Assembly: GCA_013396525.1 (NCBI GenBank)
Contig: VWYX01000729.1
Location: 1-64,000, forward strand
Direction of reading: 5' to 3'
DNA from: Chaetorhynchus papuensis
Lineage: Eukaryota > Chordata > Aves > Passeriformes > Rhipiduridae
Length of the DNA: 64,000 bases
The position numbers and the translations under genes were made by a program. Below the pieces are notes generated by a model that was not told the DNA's origin, searched no databases, and worked only from the letters and a program-made list of their open reading frames with translations. This document shows, piece after piece, positions 48,341-58,860 of this stretch; within the stretch, counting starts at the first letter, position 1, and each line of letters opens with the position of its first letter.

Positions 48341-48544
48341 AAAAAAAAAACCAAACCAAAACCAAACACATCAAAAACAAAACCAGGAAAAAAATCAAAA
48401 ACCAAAACCAAAACAAACAAACAAACAAACAAAAAACCCCCAAAACCACCACAAAACCAACCCCCCCCCCCAAACAAAAACCCCCCAAAACAAAACAAAA
48501 CAACCCCAAAACCACCAAAACCAAAATAACCCAAAAACCCAAAG
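48341..48544 (+). repeat. A/C-only tract with G-run potential on minus strand
   Basis: It begins with a pure A run and continues as AACC, AAAC and CCCC mixtures, including an 11-base C run near 48461-48471 and runs of 6 and 4 C. On the minus strand this gives five or more G runs of at least three, within about 120 bases, so G-quadruplex formation is possible. Three minus-strand frames of 67-72 codons encode only Gly, Phe, Leu, Val and Trp and are artefacts of composition. Confidence 0.95.
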
Positions 48545-50171
48545 AACTTTCAGAAGGATTTTAAAGGAACGCTTCAAGGTGTAGAAAGAAATAGAATTAC
48601 TTCCAGGAAACATTTTCTCACATAGTTAAACTGGTACTGAACAAGCAATTTTACAGTGGTAAAACTTTTCTCTTACCATCACTTAGACTGAATTATGGCT
48701 GATTAATATAGAAAATAACTCCTTTAAAGTATCATTCCTGCCATCACTGCATACCCAACATACAGATTCATGTACCATCACACCAGCATGGACAGTTTGC
48801 CCAGGGACATTTCACAGGAGCTTGCCTGAAACCTCCTAACTTCAGAGTAGTGGCCTTCCCTTTGCCCCTCCTACCACCAGGGATAATTCTTTGTGCATTC
48901 AGAGCAGATTTCTTCTAATCCACTCTCAGCAGGGAAATCAATCCCCTTTTGATTTGAATCTAAAAATTGCTGCTTACCCATGGTTGTTGGAATAAAAAAA
49001 AAACCCAGCCAACCAACAAAAACCCCATCCAAACAAACTCCCACAAAAACAGTTGTCAAATTTTTAAGTGGCTCAGTACCCCCATCTCATCCAGCTAAAT
49101 TCTGCACAAGAACAAGAAAGAGCTCCACGTAAGGGAGTTGATCTCAAAAGCCCAAGTCACTGGGAATTTTCTGAGTGACACGAATGGAAGAGAGAGATCA
49201 AGCCCAGGGAGCAGAGCAGGGCAGCCAGTTGGCCACGAGGTATTGACTGCAAGCCCCATGTCCTTTTTGAAACAGTGTGTTCCACCCTCGGGCTAAACAG
49301 GCTGGCACAGATGATCTACACTAAATAGAACACTTCCAGCTCTGGTGTTCACTGAAAGCCTCACAAAATTCAGTGTTTGTCTTTCTCCTCATGTACAGAC
49401 CGTGTAGGTATGTAGGAATCTCAGCTTCAGCACGAAAAGGTTTTCAGCCCTCAAGGCTTGAAAATCAGAGCACACGGCAGCAACAAACCCGAGGCTCACC
49501 ACTGGCATCGTGGTTCTCAAATCTCTAAGAAAAACACCATTAAAAATTCAGCAAATCTTTGGTTTCATCTACTAAAGACAGGGAAGCAGAGAAGTAGAAC
49601 CACGTATTACTCTCAGTGGGTAACATTTATGGCAGTCCCTCAGCTCAGATGAAAAAATCAGAAAAGTTATTTTGATCAATAGGAAGCTGCACTATTCTTC
49701 ACTTGGGAATACATTTATTGTGCTAATTTTATAGCTCCTGGGAATGCCTAAGCATTACTCCAAATTTTAGGCTAATTCTGACTTACTGAAGAACTGATTT
49801 GAGTACAAGCATCCATATGAAAACAGCTCATGAAAGAAAACCACTTCTCCTGCAGCCCTGCAAAGACATTGTGATATAAAGTCAAGCCTAAAACAAAATT
49901 ACAGCCATTAACTGAATGGGGCCATAATTTTAGTTTACATCAGCAGTGCCAGGCTGCAGCAAAAGCCTAGCTCTTTGGAAAGCCATAACCAATAGAAACA
50001 ATGGCACAAAAAAATTTAGAGTAAAGAAGTCAAAAATAGCATGATAAAAACCTCACAGCAAACACAACTTTTCAAAATTCCCCAGCGGAGGGTTGGGGAC
50101 ATTTTTATGAATAAATTTGTTCATTCTAAAATGCATTTTAAAGTTAAGAAAATAGGTCAGTGCAAGCCAGG
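48545..50171. other. Non-coding, includes a small A/C tract
   Basis: No gene was seen. A shorter A/C tract lies at 48992-49050 (AACCCAGCCAACC-type). The remainder is unique-looking AT-rich sequence with a few TAAT cores around 49700-49950. Confidence 0.55.
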
Positions 50172-50224
50172 AGTGTGACTTTGGTGATCCTTTTGGGTCC
50201 CTTCCAACTCAGGACATTCCATGT
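50172..50224 (+). mobile_element. CR1 LINE 3' terminal remnant
   Basis: The phrase ttggtgatccttttgggtcc followed directly by cttccaactcagga and cattccatg matches the terminal CR1 3' UTR in birds (GATCCTTGTGGGTCCCTTCCAACTCAGGATATTCTATG). Only about 50 bases remain, so it is a severely 5'-truncated insertion, inserted in the plus orientation. Confidence 0.8.
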
Positions 50225-52215
50225 GTTTAGGAAATTGAATTGAGAGAAAGATCTCCTCCCATGAGAGCCAAATGGGGAAAAAAGTGGGTTTGTTTGCAGA
50301 CACCTACTGTTCCTATTCTGTGCAAGTCTTCCTGTAATTAAAAGCTCAATAGTCTAGTTTATATTTCAAAATTTAGCATCCTCTGACTGTTTCGGGGACG
50401 GTATAAAACTAAACAGAGTCATCAAAAAGCACTGAGCAACTCTGAGACCCATCACTCTGTAAAAATGCAGAGATAAAGTGACTGCTGCAAGGAAAGAAAC
50501 TGTTCAGCTCAGGTGACTTAAATCACATTAGAATGCAAGTGGCTTATTGATTTATTAACAACATTGAATTAACTGAGAAGCAAAGAGTTATATATTGAGA
50601 TTCAATCTCGAGATGGCCCTTTCTGTTTGAGTGAGGGCCTGGTGCTGTTCAGAAGTGAAGGACTCACAGGCATCACTGGCAAGAGAATTGCTCAGCCACT
50701 CTCACAAGTTCCCTTTTATCCCACCCTTGGCACCCACTGCTCTCCCAGACTCATCTTCCACGTCCCCTACCTTGACAAGACTGTAAATTCCCCCTGCTAG
50801 GAAAGCAGGGGTTATGCCATTAATTCTCAGCAGCAGAAGACTCAGAAATCCCTCTGGCTCTGACCTGCCACAACACAGGCCACATACCAATCACCTGTGG
50901 GTCAAAGGCAAGCTCCGTGAAGCATGCTTGGCATCCCAAAGAAATCCCAGCCTGGCTGGCAGTACATCCTAAACATCCTGAATGACCCGGACTGACAATG
51001 CTCTGCCAAGTGAATTTTTAAGGTTTTACAGGGATGCAGTTAGCTCGTTTCACTTGGGAAGGCTTTACAGACCAAAGATCTTAACCCCTGTCTGTAAACA
51101 TCAGACAAAGCAAGGGGGCAGGAGACAAAACTCCAACCAAGCTGTTTTCAAGTTCATACATGCAATGCAAAAGTACTGGCCTTGAAGCTAACAGCTGATA
51201 AAATTTGATGTCATTGGTAGACTCCAAATAACATCAGTGATCACGCAAAACAAATCCCATCTCAAACAAAAAAGGAAATAAAATCAAGTGTTTGAACCAG
51301 GGCTGTCATCTGACTGACTGCTCCCTCTGCTAAGAGATGTAGGGAAGGGATGTTGTGCCCAGGCTGTGTGTCCTTCCACCACTCAGCTCTGCAGAGATCA
51401 AACCAAACGGTGGCAGCGTGTCAGGTCTTTCTCCAGCTCCGTTTCCACCCCTAAAAAAAACAAATTACTGCTACAAGATGACAAACGTGAGGTGAAGTAT
51501 GGAAATTAGCAGCCACTCCGTGTGTGTGGGTGTGTAAAATAAAACAAATAATTACAACGTTGGGAATGAAAGAAAAGAGGGCACAGAACAAAGCGTGCCC
51601 ACCAAGCTCTGGAGAGTGAAAATAAACCCAAGAACTCAACTGTCCACTGAAAATCTGAAAATGAGATGCCAGGGGGATCTGTAAAACTCAGAATAAGGTC
51701 ACAATCTGAAGTGCAGTGAATACATTGCACATGAAACATAAAAATCCTCCTTTTTAACATCAGTGTTAATTCCTAACACTCTCAGAAACATTATTAATGT
51801 TTCCATACAACCAAGATATGTAAATGCACATTCCCCACCTGCACAGATCTACCACTGATTTTATAGGATTTGAGTTTATTTTCTTTTTTTTAGAGAAACT
51901 GGGTACCTTTGTACTACTGAGTTACCCTCAGGCCCTCAACAAGGGAAGCCACCATTTACAGAGACACAAATCCAACAAACTAAGGGTGCAGAACAGCTTC
52001 CACGTGCACATCTTAGAAAGCATCCACAGGTAGGAAAAGGTAAAAAATAAAATCTAGATCCTCAAAGTAATCAGATAAACTTCAAAGGCAGAGACAGCTG
52101 CTGATTTAGTCCTGAGAAAATGGGAGGGAGGAAGGGAGGAAAGGAGGAAGGGAGGAAATGGTGGTGGTTTGGATTTTTTCTTATCTCTGGTGTTTGTAAT
52201 GTTTCACCTGACATA
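50225..52215. other. Non-coding with a GGGA-rich microsatellite
   Basis: No gene was seen. A purine microsatellite of GGGAGGAA-like units lies at 52122-52158. Nothing else was recognised. Confidence 0.6.
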
Positions 52216-52290
52216 ACAAAACAAACAAACAAACAAACAAACAAACAAAAAACAATCCCCCCCTAAAATAAAACCAAACCAAAAGAAACA
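52216..52290 (+). repeat. (AAAC)n microsatellite in A/C tract
   Basis: About nine AAAC units lie at 52216-52252, followed by a C run and AACC units to about 52290. Likely length-polymorphic. A second AAAC patch follows at 52369-52400. Confidence 0.95.
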
Positions 52291-53983
52291 AGTTAGCTAA
52301 TGTCACCTAGATTAAGACAAATATGCAGTATTTTGATAAGTCTTAGGTGGTATTTTTTTACTGTCGTTAAAAAAAAAAACAAACAAACAAACCAAAAAAT
52401 AGCAAGTCAAGCCACTAGAGATTCCTAGATAGAAGAAATGAAAGCAAAACCTTTTCTTTGTAAGCCTTGCACACCTCAGATTAACAAAGGAGTTAATTCA
52501 AGTCAGTGTGAGCCAGGGTTAGATTTGTCTCTGTCCTTTAAAATCCAAGTAAGGAGTCACACTGACAGGCTGCATTTCTAGGAATTCTACTGAAGTTTAA
52601 AGCAACTTGCCTAAGGAAAATGGACAGAAAAGTAGAGTCAACCACACCTTTTAAGATCCACTTTCAGCGAAAAAGAGAGAAAGGGAGAAAAAAATTCCTT
52701 TGCCTTCACGGAACGGCATGTCTGAACAACACAGACAAGGAGCAGGCAGATGTCTGCCTGCCTGCTGCCATTGTGGGGACAGATTTGCTGCAGGTGACAC
52801 CTTCTCTGGCTGGGGGGTGCACAGAACTGGGGCTGCACTCACTCACTCACTGCCACACACCCACGCAGCACACACTGCTCTCGGAGGTGCTTCAAGGGCT
52901 GCCTTCCTTTCCGTGCCCATTTGCAAAGCCAGGGTGGCAGAACAGCTCACCTGAGGGTACTGTGCCCCTGTGAGACACCATATTGTGCTTTAAAATCCCA
53001 CCAGCACACAAGGAACCATGAGACTGTAGACATTTACCTCCTTGAGGTTGGAGACTCCCAAGTTTTAGGCCAGAAGCCAGGAATCACAGCCCCTCTGGGG
53101 GTGGCAGCTGTTGGATTTGTGACTACATCACATCACCACAACAGTCACCAACAGTTGTAAGGGAACAATAAATTTGGCCAGGAAGAGTTACTTAACCCAC
53201 TTACTTCCCAAAGAGGAGTAAAATGGAAATCTTACAGATCCACTCAGCCCCTCCCACTCAGTTATGGGCTGCATCTAGAAAGAAGCACATGCTAAAAATT
53301 TTTTTAGAAGCAAAGCCCAACAAAAAACCCACAGGGCAGATTTCCTCCTCCTTTACTATTGCTTACACCTCCTCACAGTAAATATATCCTGGATGGCCAA
53401 GTGATTTTGTATACCACTATAAATTAGATGGCATTTACCACAGGGAGGGAGGAAGGCAGAGGAGAAGGGAGCACTCAGATATAGAAGAAGCCATCCATTT
53501 TAATAATAAAGGCAATTACTCCACATTTTCTAGGAACAACAATGTACAGCACCTCCTGTTCAGGTACTCTATTGACTTACATCCTACTTAATAGTAACTG
53601 CAAATACTCTGCTTAGTGAAGTATGCCCCAGCAGCACCTGAAATTTCTGCATTCATCTTATTCACATTTTATTAAGATGATTGCCTAATCTGCCTCTTGA
53701 ATAATGGCAGCACATCACAACCGACATGGAAGACCAGGCTTTCAAATGACAAGGCTCTGGGATATTTTTTAGCTTCAATTTACTTTCCTGCATGTAAAGA
53801 CAATTTAAGGATAGTTCAAGGTAGGCAGGAACTTATGAAATATCTAAAAAATTGGTTGGAAATTCCCAGTTTTCTAGCCAAAACTTATAAATTATTTTTA
53901 ATGGAACATATGCCTGCAGCAGATTCAACTTTTTGAATATTCTTGAATTATATTTTGTTTCAAGGGCATCTTGTTAGTAATGG
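52291..53983. other. Non-coding, GC-richer centre
   Basis: An ACTC microsatellite lies at 52836-52850. Around 52620-52970 the sequence is GC-richer, with overlapping frames on both strands (117 codons at 52620-52973, +). No domain was seen, so these are taken as chance frames. Confidence 0.55.
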
Positions 53984-54028
53984 GAAAAAAAAAAACCCCA
54001 AAACCAAACCAAAACCAAGAAAACCCCA
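53984..54028 (+). repeat. A/C-only low-complexity tract
   Basis: A run of A followed by AACCCC, AACC and AAACC units with no T. Same class as the tracts at 40106 and 48341. Confidence 0.9.
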
Positions 54029-54558
54029 GAGCACTGGACAAAAGTTTTATACTTATTATCAGTAGAGCAGGGATTTGAGGATGGTATAATCTCCACATCA
54101 GTTGCCTCCGTGGTTTTTTTTTAAAAATATGAATGGTTATCCCAACATCAGTTATCTCTGATTTCAGGACTGAGCCACCCTCTAGATACAACCCACAGGG
54201 TCACTCAGATTAAAGCAGTGCAAAGTCCACTGAGAGAAATCATCCTTCAAGAGATCTCATCGGCTTTGGGATCAGGCTGTAAGTTTTTCAGCTCAATCAA
54301 GAGAGCACGTGCAGGAGGCAAAAGCAGCCTGGTGCCCTCACCACAAAGGCTCACAGTCCAACAGGCACTGGGACAGATCTGACAATTTATTTCCACACCA
54401 CGTCCTGTACGACTAACAGAGAGCAAAGAGTGGTGGTCTCTGCCAGCTTGGGCCTGATTTCAGCTGATTTTCAGGCTCTGCAGCATTAACACATTTCACA
54501 GTGCAAAGAGATGGTTACATGTGTCAGTAAATTACTTTAATTTGATGAAGACACCTTC
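54029..54558. other. Non-coding, nothing recognised
   Basis: Unique-looking sequence with no gene, repeat family or RNA structure seen. Confidence 0.6.
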
Positions 54559-54574
54559 TTGCCCCCTGCTGGTG
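54559..54574 (-). promoter_or_regulatory. CTCF-type binding motif
   Basis: ttgccccctgctggtg reads on the minus strand as caccagcagggggcaa. This matches the CTCF core CCAGCAGGGGGC, in which the zinc fingers contact the AGGGGGC block. CTCF binds such sites to position chromatin-loop anchors; orientation is minus. Only this motif had an essentially complete core among the candidates I saw. Binding depends on chromatin and is not proven by the sequence. Confidence 0.6.
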
Positions 54575-56761
54575 TAGAGTCTTTCAACTGTGCAGAATGA
54601 ATTCTGTTGTCTGCTTATGAAAGGTAATACATAAAGCAACAGAAGAAAGAATAATAAAAAAAAATCGTGTTGGCACAGACTCTCGGCTCCCTGTGTGGTG
54701 CTTTATGGTCACAAATCCTATTAGCATTAATCAAAGGAAGAAGATGGGCTTTCTCACACCTCTGCTCTGGGAGACAGACCCTGCTCTAAATCTGAGAATT
54801 GGAACCTCACCGAGCGGGGAGGATGAAGGAGGGTGGATGAAGACCTCCCTTACCCACCAGAACACTGATCCACTGATGAGGGGAGGAGCGGAGGGTTTGT
54901 TCCCTCCCTTGGCTTCCCCAGAGCTCTGCCCACCACGAAGCAGCTGTCAGCAAGGTGGGGAGAACAGTGAAGTCCCTGGAGTGGAGCTGGAGTGCCCCAG
55001 CCCATCACCCTCTGAATCACACCCACACAGGGCTCCCAGCTGATGGGCTGTGCTGTATTACAGCTCTGCTCCATAAACCTTTACAACATGTAAGTAAAAA
55101 ATTAAATGCTACTGCAGGCAGGAGCATTTCTCTTCTCTAAGTGCACCAGGTGCACCCGGCCACGGCTGAGGTTTGAAACGGATACACCACAAATTTCTAG
55201 GAAAGTGGCCAAAATCTGGTGCAGTGTGGCCACATGGATTTCCTAAACAGGCATCCAGAAAAATTCTTGCTTTGGAGTATTTGCAGCTGATATTACAATC
55301 ACCTGGCTATCTTGGAGCTACTTTTTATCCAGATTATTTATTTTGGAAGGAGTTCAATGTGCTTACCAGCAGATGAGCCAGAAAGAAAAATCCCTGCTTG
55401 CTGGCATGTATTTTGAAGGAATCAACTCAAAATCAAACCAAACAAAAAAAGAAAGAATATACCAGCCAAAACTGCATAACTGGAAAATTATACAATATAT
55501 CTAATTCTAATTGTGAAAAAAAAAAAAAATCACAAAATCTAAATGCCCCACTTATGACACAGTATACATTTTCTAAAAACTACATGTTTGTTCAATTAAT
55601 AACATTGATTTTCAGAGCTAGCCAAGCAGTATTTCCCAAATACTTCTTCTGGTAAATTTGGGTGTGCTTTTGTGCTGTGAAATAATCACAGAACATCCTC
55701 ATTATTTGCACAACATCTTGGAAATACGTGAAGAAAATTAGAAGCAAACAGTTTTATCTGTTGGCTAAAGGTGTTGAGCAGTGGTGTTTGCTGCCTGACA
55801 TGCAAACCTCAAAATTAGCTGTGTGATTATTCTGACTGCTAAAATAAGTACACCATAAAAACAGACATAGATTTGTTCAATTTATGCTCTTTCCTCTGAA
55901 GGATTTTTTTGGAAGAACAAGTGTGGTCAAATAACATTGCATCCCTACCCCTGTTGTGGTATTTATGCTTTCCTAGCCCTCGGGCCAGCTTTGTAAAATT
56001 AACTCCAGCTTATACACATATTTTTGCTCATCACAGCAAATCCCAGACCAGATTTCCTGCTGCTATAAGTGGGCTTAACCTAACAATTTTCCCTCATTTA
56101 CATCAGCAGGTAATTGGGGCTGTGGTATGCACAAAAAATACAAATGTACACTAAAAGCTGATTTCTGGAAGCGTTCCCTTTGAGAAGAGCATTGACAAAA
56201 TGGTGGGAATCCAGTAGAATTTCTGAAATCAGTGAGATTTAAGCAGCTGCTTTAATCAAATGATCCTTTGAAAACAAGAAACGGATTGCAAAATTTTGCT
56301 GAACAGGATACCACTACTATTATTACTACTAATAGTAATAATATAGGGGCCTTACACCAGTGAGAAACAGTGATACTCAGCAATTAATTTTCTGTTGTTG
56401 CATCTAAGCAGATGTAAAACTCGAGCTGGGCAATGAGCAACCACACTGCTGAAAGCTGAACAAGCATCTGCTCTTGTATCCGTCCTGTTGCTAGGTTGTA
56501 ATACCCATTTAATATGCATTTAACAGCTGAATTATTGCCATCAAACACTTCCTGAGTGCCACAAAACTTACTGGGAACAGACAGAGCAGTTCTCACTTCA
56601 CCCAGATGCACTGCTCAGCCTACCTACAACTAAATTGACCTCTTAGAGTTACCTGCACTGAACTATTACTGATATTTTCATTCCATACTTGCTGCTCTGT
56701 TTCCTATATAATTGTAGATATTGGTCAGCTGCCATCGAGCCTTCCAGGAGGATGAGGAACA
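54575..56761. other. Non-coding, no gene seen
   Basis: A GC-richer patch at 54780-55080 has overlapping frames on both strands (116 codons + and 74 codons -) without domains. It is followed by gctccataaacctttacaac near 55070, which is vaguely LTR-tail-like. An A run lies at 55517-55530. A small inverted repeat attattact/agtaataat lies near 56320-56345. Nothing was identified with confidence. Confidence 0.5.
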
Positions 56762-56975
56762 ATTGAAAGAGGTTCAGAGAGCCACAAAAAGGAACATCTA
56801 TTAAGAAGATGAGGATAGGTTAGTTGAACGTATTTTGCTTTTCAAAGAGGAAGCTGGAAGCAGAGATGATCATGGTAACTTTTGTGTTAATGCCACCTAA
56901 TCTCACAGCAGGGTCCTCTTCAGTCTAAAAGACAAAAGGAGGAGCAATGTCCAAGGCTTTGAGTTCAAGCCAGAT
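56762..56975 (+). mobile_element. Ancient CR1 LINE fragment (C-terminal RT to 3' region)
   Basis: After one frame adjustment the plus strand reads EVQRATKR, then DEDRLVERILLFKEEAGSRDDHGN. This aligns in order with RVQRRATKM...YEERLRELGLFSLEKRRLRGDLI of CR1 reverse transcriptase. Downstream DNA (agcagggtcctcttcagt ... gacaaaaggaggagcaatg) follows the CR1 stretch AGCCAGGCTCTTTTCAGT...GACAAGAGGCAATG. An in-frame stop and indels mark it as long inactive. It covers the same region of the element as the younger copy at 3796-4420 but is much more diverged. Confidence 0.8.
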
Positions 56976-58164
56976 AAAGGAAGATGAGAAATAAGACTCA
57001 AATCTCAAGCTGCAAGCCCAATCAATCCCAACAAATTACTGTTTAAAGCAGCTTCTCTTTCTTTGCAAATCCTTGAATCAATATCAGGGGTTTTTTAGGT
57101 TTTAAGTTCTGTGCTCTTTTGTTGTGGAGGTTTTTTTTGTTTCTCTTTAAAGATCACCTAACTTAGCCACAGTTCCTGGGCTCAAAGCTGTCTGTGAGAG
57201 TTCTATGACTTCAGATGATAAATAAACAAAAAGTTGGTTTTGGGAAACTTAAAATTTATAAGCCTACCAATCTGCTGTGTTCTTCTGATGGTGACAGACT
57301 CCCAAGCAAGATCAGAGCCACACCTGGGAATTCACAGCACCTTCGGAAAGAAAATCCCCCGTTTCAAACAAAACCTCCACAGATAAATCAGGTTTCATGT
57401 TGCAGATAGAAAGAAGCACAAAGAGGAGAGACCACTTTGAGCAAGGTGAGTCCCAGCTCTATCAAAGACACCAAAGTCTGTCCCCAAATATGAATCAATG
57501 CAGTGTTAACACTGGTGTCGTGTTCACTTTTATTCCATCAGAACTAATTAGACAACCATAGGTGGTGGTTGCAGGAATCAATGATGTGCAAGGACAAGAG
57601 AACTCTCTACACGCCTCCACTTTACTGTCTGGACAATTTAAAATACAAAACAGAAAAAACCAAGCCAAACAAAAAAAACCCCACACCTTGTAACAGAGTT
57701 CTGCAATTTTTGAGCCTCAGTGTGGAAAACTCATGTCCCACCTATTAACCAAAGGAATCAATTGAAAACATAAAATATTGCTTCAGCAGTATCTTTTTAA
57801 CTATAACCCCAAACTCTCATAAAGGTATTATCTCCACCCTTCTGCAAAGACTGATTTCTGCAAAAATCAGTTATTTCCATGACATTTGAGATGTCCCACT
57901 GCACTGGTGTGCCAAAGGACAGTGGATCAATTGTTTTTCAGGCCAATATCCTATGTGTTTAACTCTTGAGTTAAGAGCAGAAATTAACGATATATTTCTC
58001 TTGTAAAGCACTTATTTTCACAGTCAAGGAAATAAGATTTGTGGTGCCAAGGTCCTGATAACAAGGTATAAATATATTTATATGTTCTTGTAATTATATT
58101 TAGAGTATATCTGAGGGATTCCAACTCTGAAAATAAGTTGTGTAATTTTCCATGCTATGCAAAT
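56976..58164. other. Non-coding, nothing recognised
   Basis: Small T/G-rich (57088-57140) and A/C-rich (57648-57685) patches occur. An octamer ATGCAAAT lies at 58157-58164, just before the hairpin repeat. No gene or repeat family was seen. Confidence 0.6.
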
Positions 58165-58212
58165 AAGCATTCCATAGTGGGAATAAATGCTTTGTCCCAC
58201 TACGGAATGCTT
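58165..58212 (-). repeat. Hairpin-forming inverted repeat, 18-bp arms
   Basis: The arms aagcattccatagtggga (58165-58182) and tcccactacggaatgctt (58195-58212) are reverse complements at 17 of 18 positions, around a 12-base loop. On a minus-strand transcript the single mismatch becomes a G-U pair, so all 18 positions can pair. The stem is shorter than a typical microRNA precursor (about 30 bp or more) and flanking pairing is poor. No transposon ends or target duplication are visible. Confidence 0.85.
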
Positions 58213-58644
58213 TTCCTCAAAAGCAGTAAACTGGTCTATCAATATCAAGATCCTGTCAGGCAGCAATGGTCCAGTGGCAAATTGTGGCTTCCTGGGAGCC
58301 GTGGCCTTGGGGCAGGGGGAGAGAAGAGGAAATGGAGAGACAGCTTAAGAGCCCTGCAGCTTATTCTGCCCATTTTCCTCCTCTGCACAGTGCAAATCCA
58401 CCCCAGCCCCTGAGGGAACACGAGCAGCATCACACCTGTGGTTAACTAGAGGAGGGACAGACAAGGCTGTTTGCCTCCACTTGAGTTTTGGGGCAAGCCA
58501 GTTTGGGAAGTGTTGATTTTTCTGCCACGCACTATTAATCTTAACAAATTCAGCAAGGCAACTACCAATTCAAACATATGTAACTGTGAGAAGAATTAAT
58601 CCCGAGTTTAATTCCGTTCTCTTTCATTGGTGGCATCACTTCAG
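58213..58644. other. Non-coding, nothing recognised
   Basis: No gene was seen. The short frame overlapping 58245-58433 has no domain. Confidence 0.6.
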
Positions 58645-58860
58645 CAGCGCCCAGGCATCCTGCACTTCTTAATTTATCCTCATTTATCCTCACAGCAGCC
58701 TTGTGGAGAGGCAAACACCATTATCCCTGTGTGACAAGCGGGGATCCGAAGCACAGAGAAACTGAATGCCCTGCTCAAGGTCACAGAGAAATCTGGTGCA
58801 GAATAAGCACTAAATCCCAGATTTGCTGAGTCCTTTGACAGCACAATCCACCAGAACTAC
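58645..58860 (+). mobile_element. MIR-type SINE, well preserved
   Basis: In order it shows the MIR core and tail: cccaggcatcctgcacttct, then ttatcctcacagcagcc, then accattatccctgtgtga, then gaagcacagagaaactgaat, then ctcaaggtcacagagaaatc, then a ctaaatcccagatttgctg stretch. The MIR consensus there reads CCAGGCACTGTGCTAAGC, AATCCTCACAACAACC, ATTATCCCCATTTTACA, GGCACAGAGAGGTTAAGT, CCCAAGGTCACACAGCTAG and GAACCCAGGTCTG. MIR is an ancient tRNA-derived SINE whose copies predate the mammal-reptile split or belong to the same CORE-SINE lineage. The tRNA-like head is missing or unrecognisable. The degree of preservation for such an old element is notable. Confidence 0.85.

Noticed and set aside
48331..48613. 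Three overlapping Gly/Phe/Leu/Val-rich minus-strand frames
   Set aside because: They are the reverse strand of the A/C tract and reflect G/T-only composition, not membrane proteins.
55065..55090. LTR tail-like phrase ccataaacctttacaac
   Set aside because: An isolated phrase without other LTR landmarks.
58165..58212. MITE or microRNA gene
   Set aside because: Too short for a MITE, no target duplication; stem too short for a typical microRNA precursor. Kept only as a hairpin repeat.
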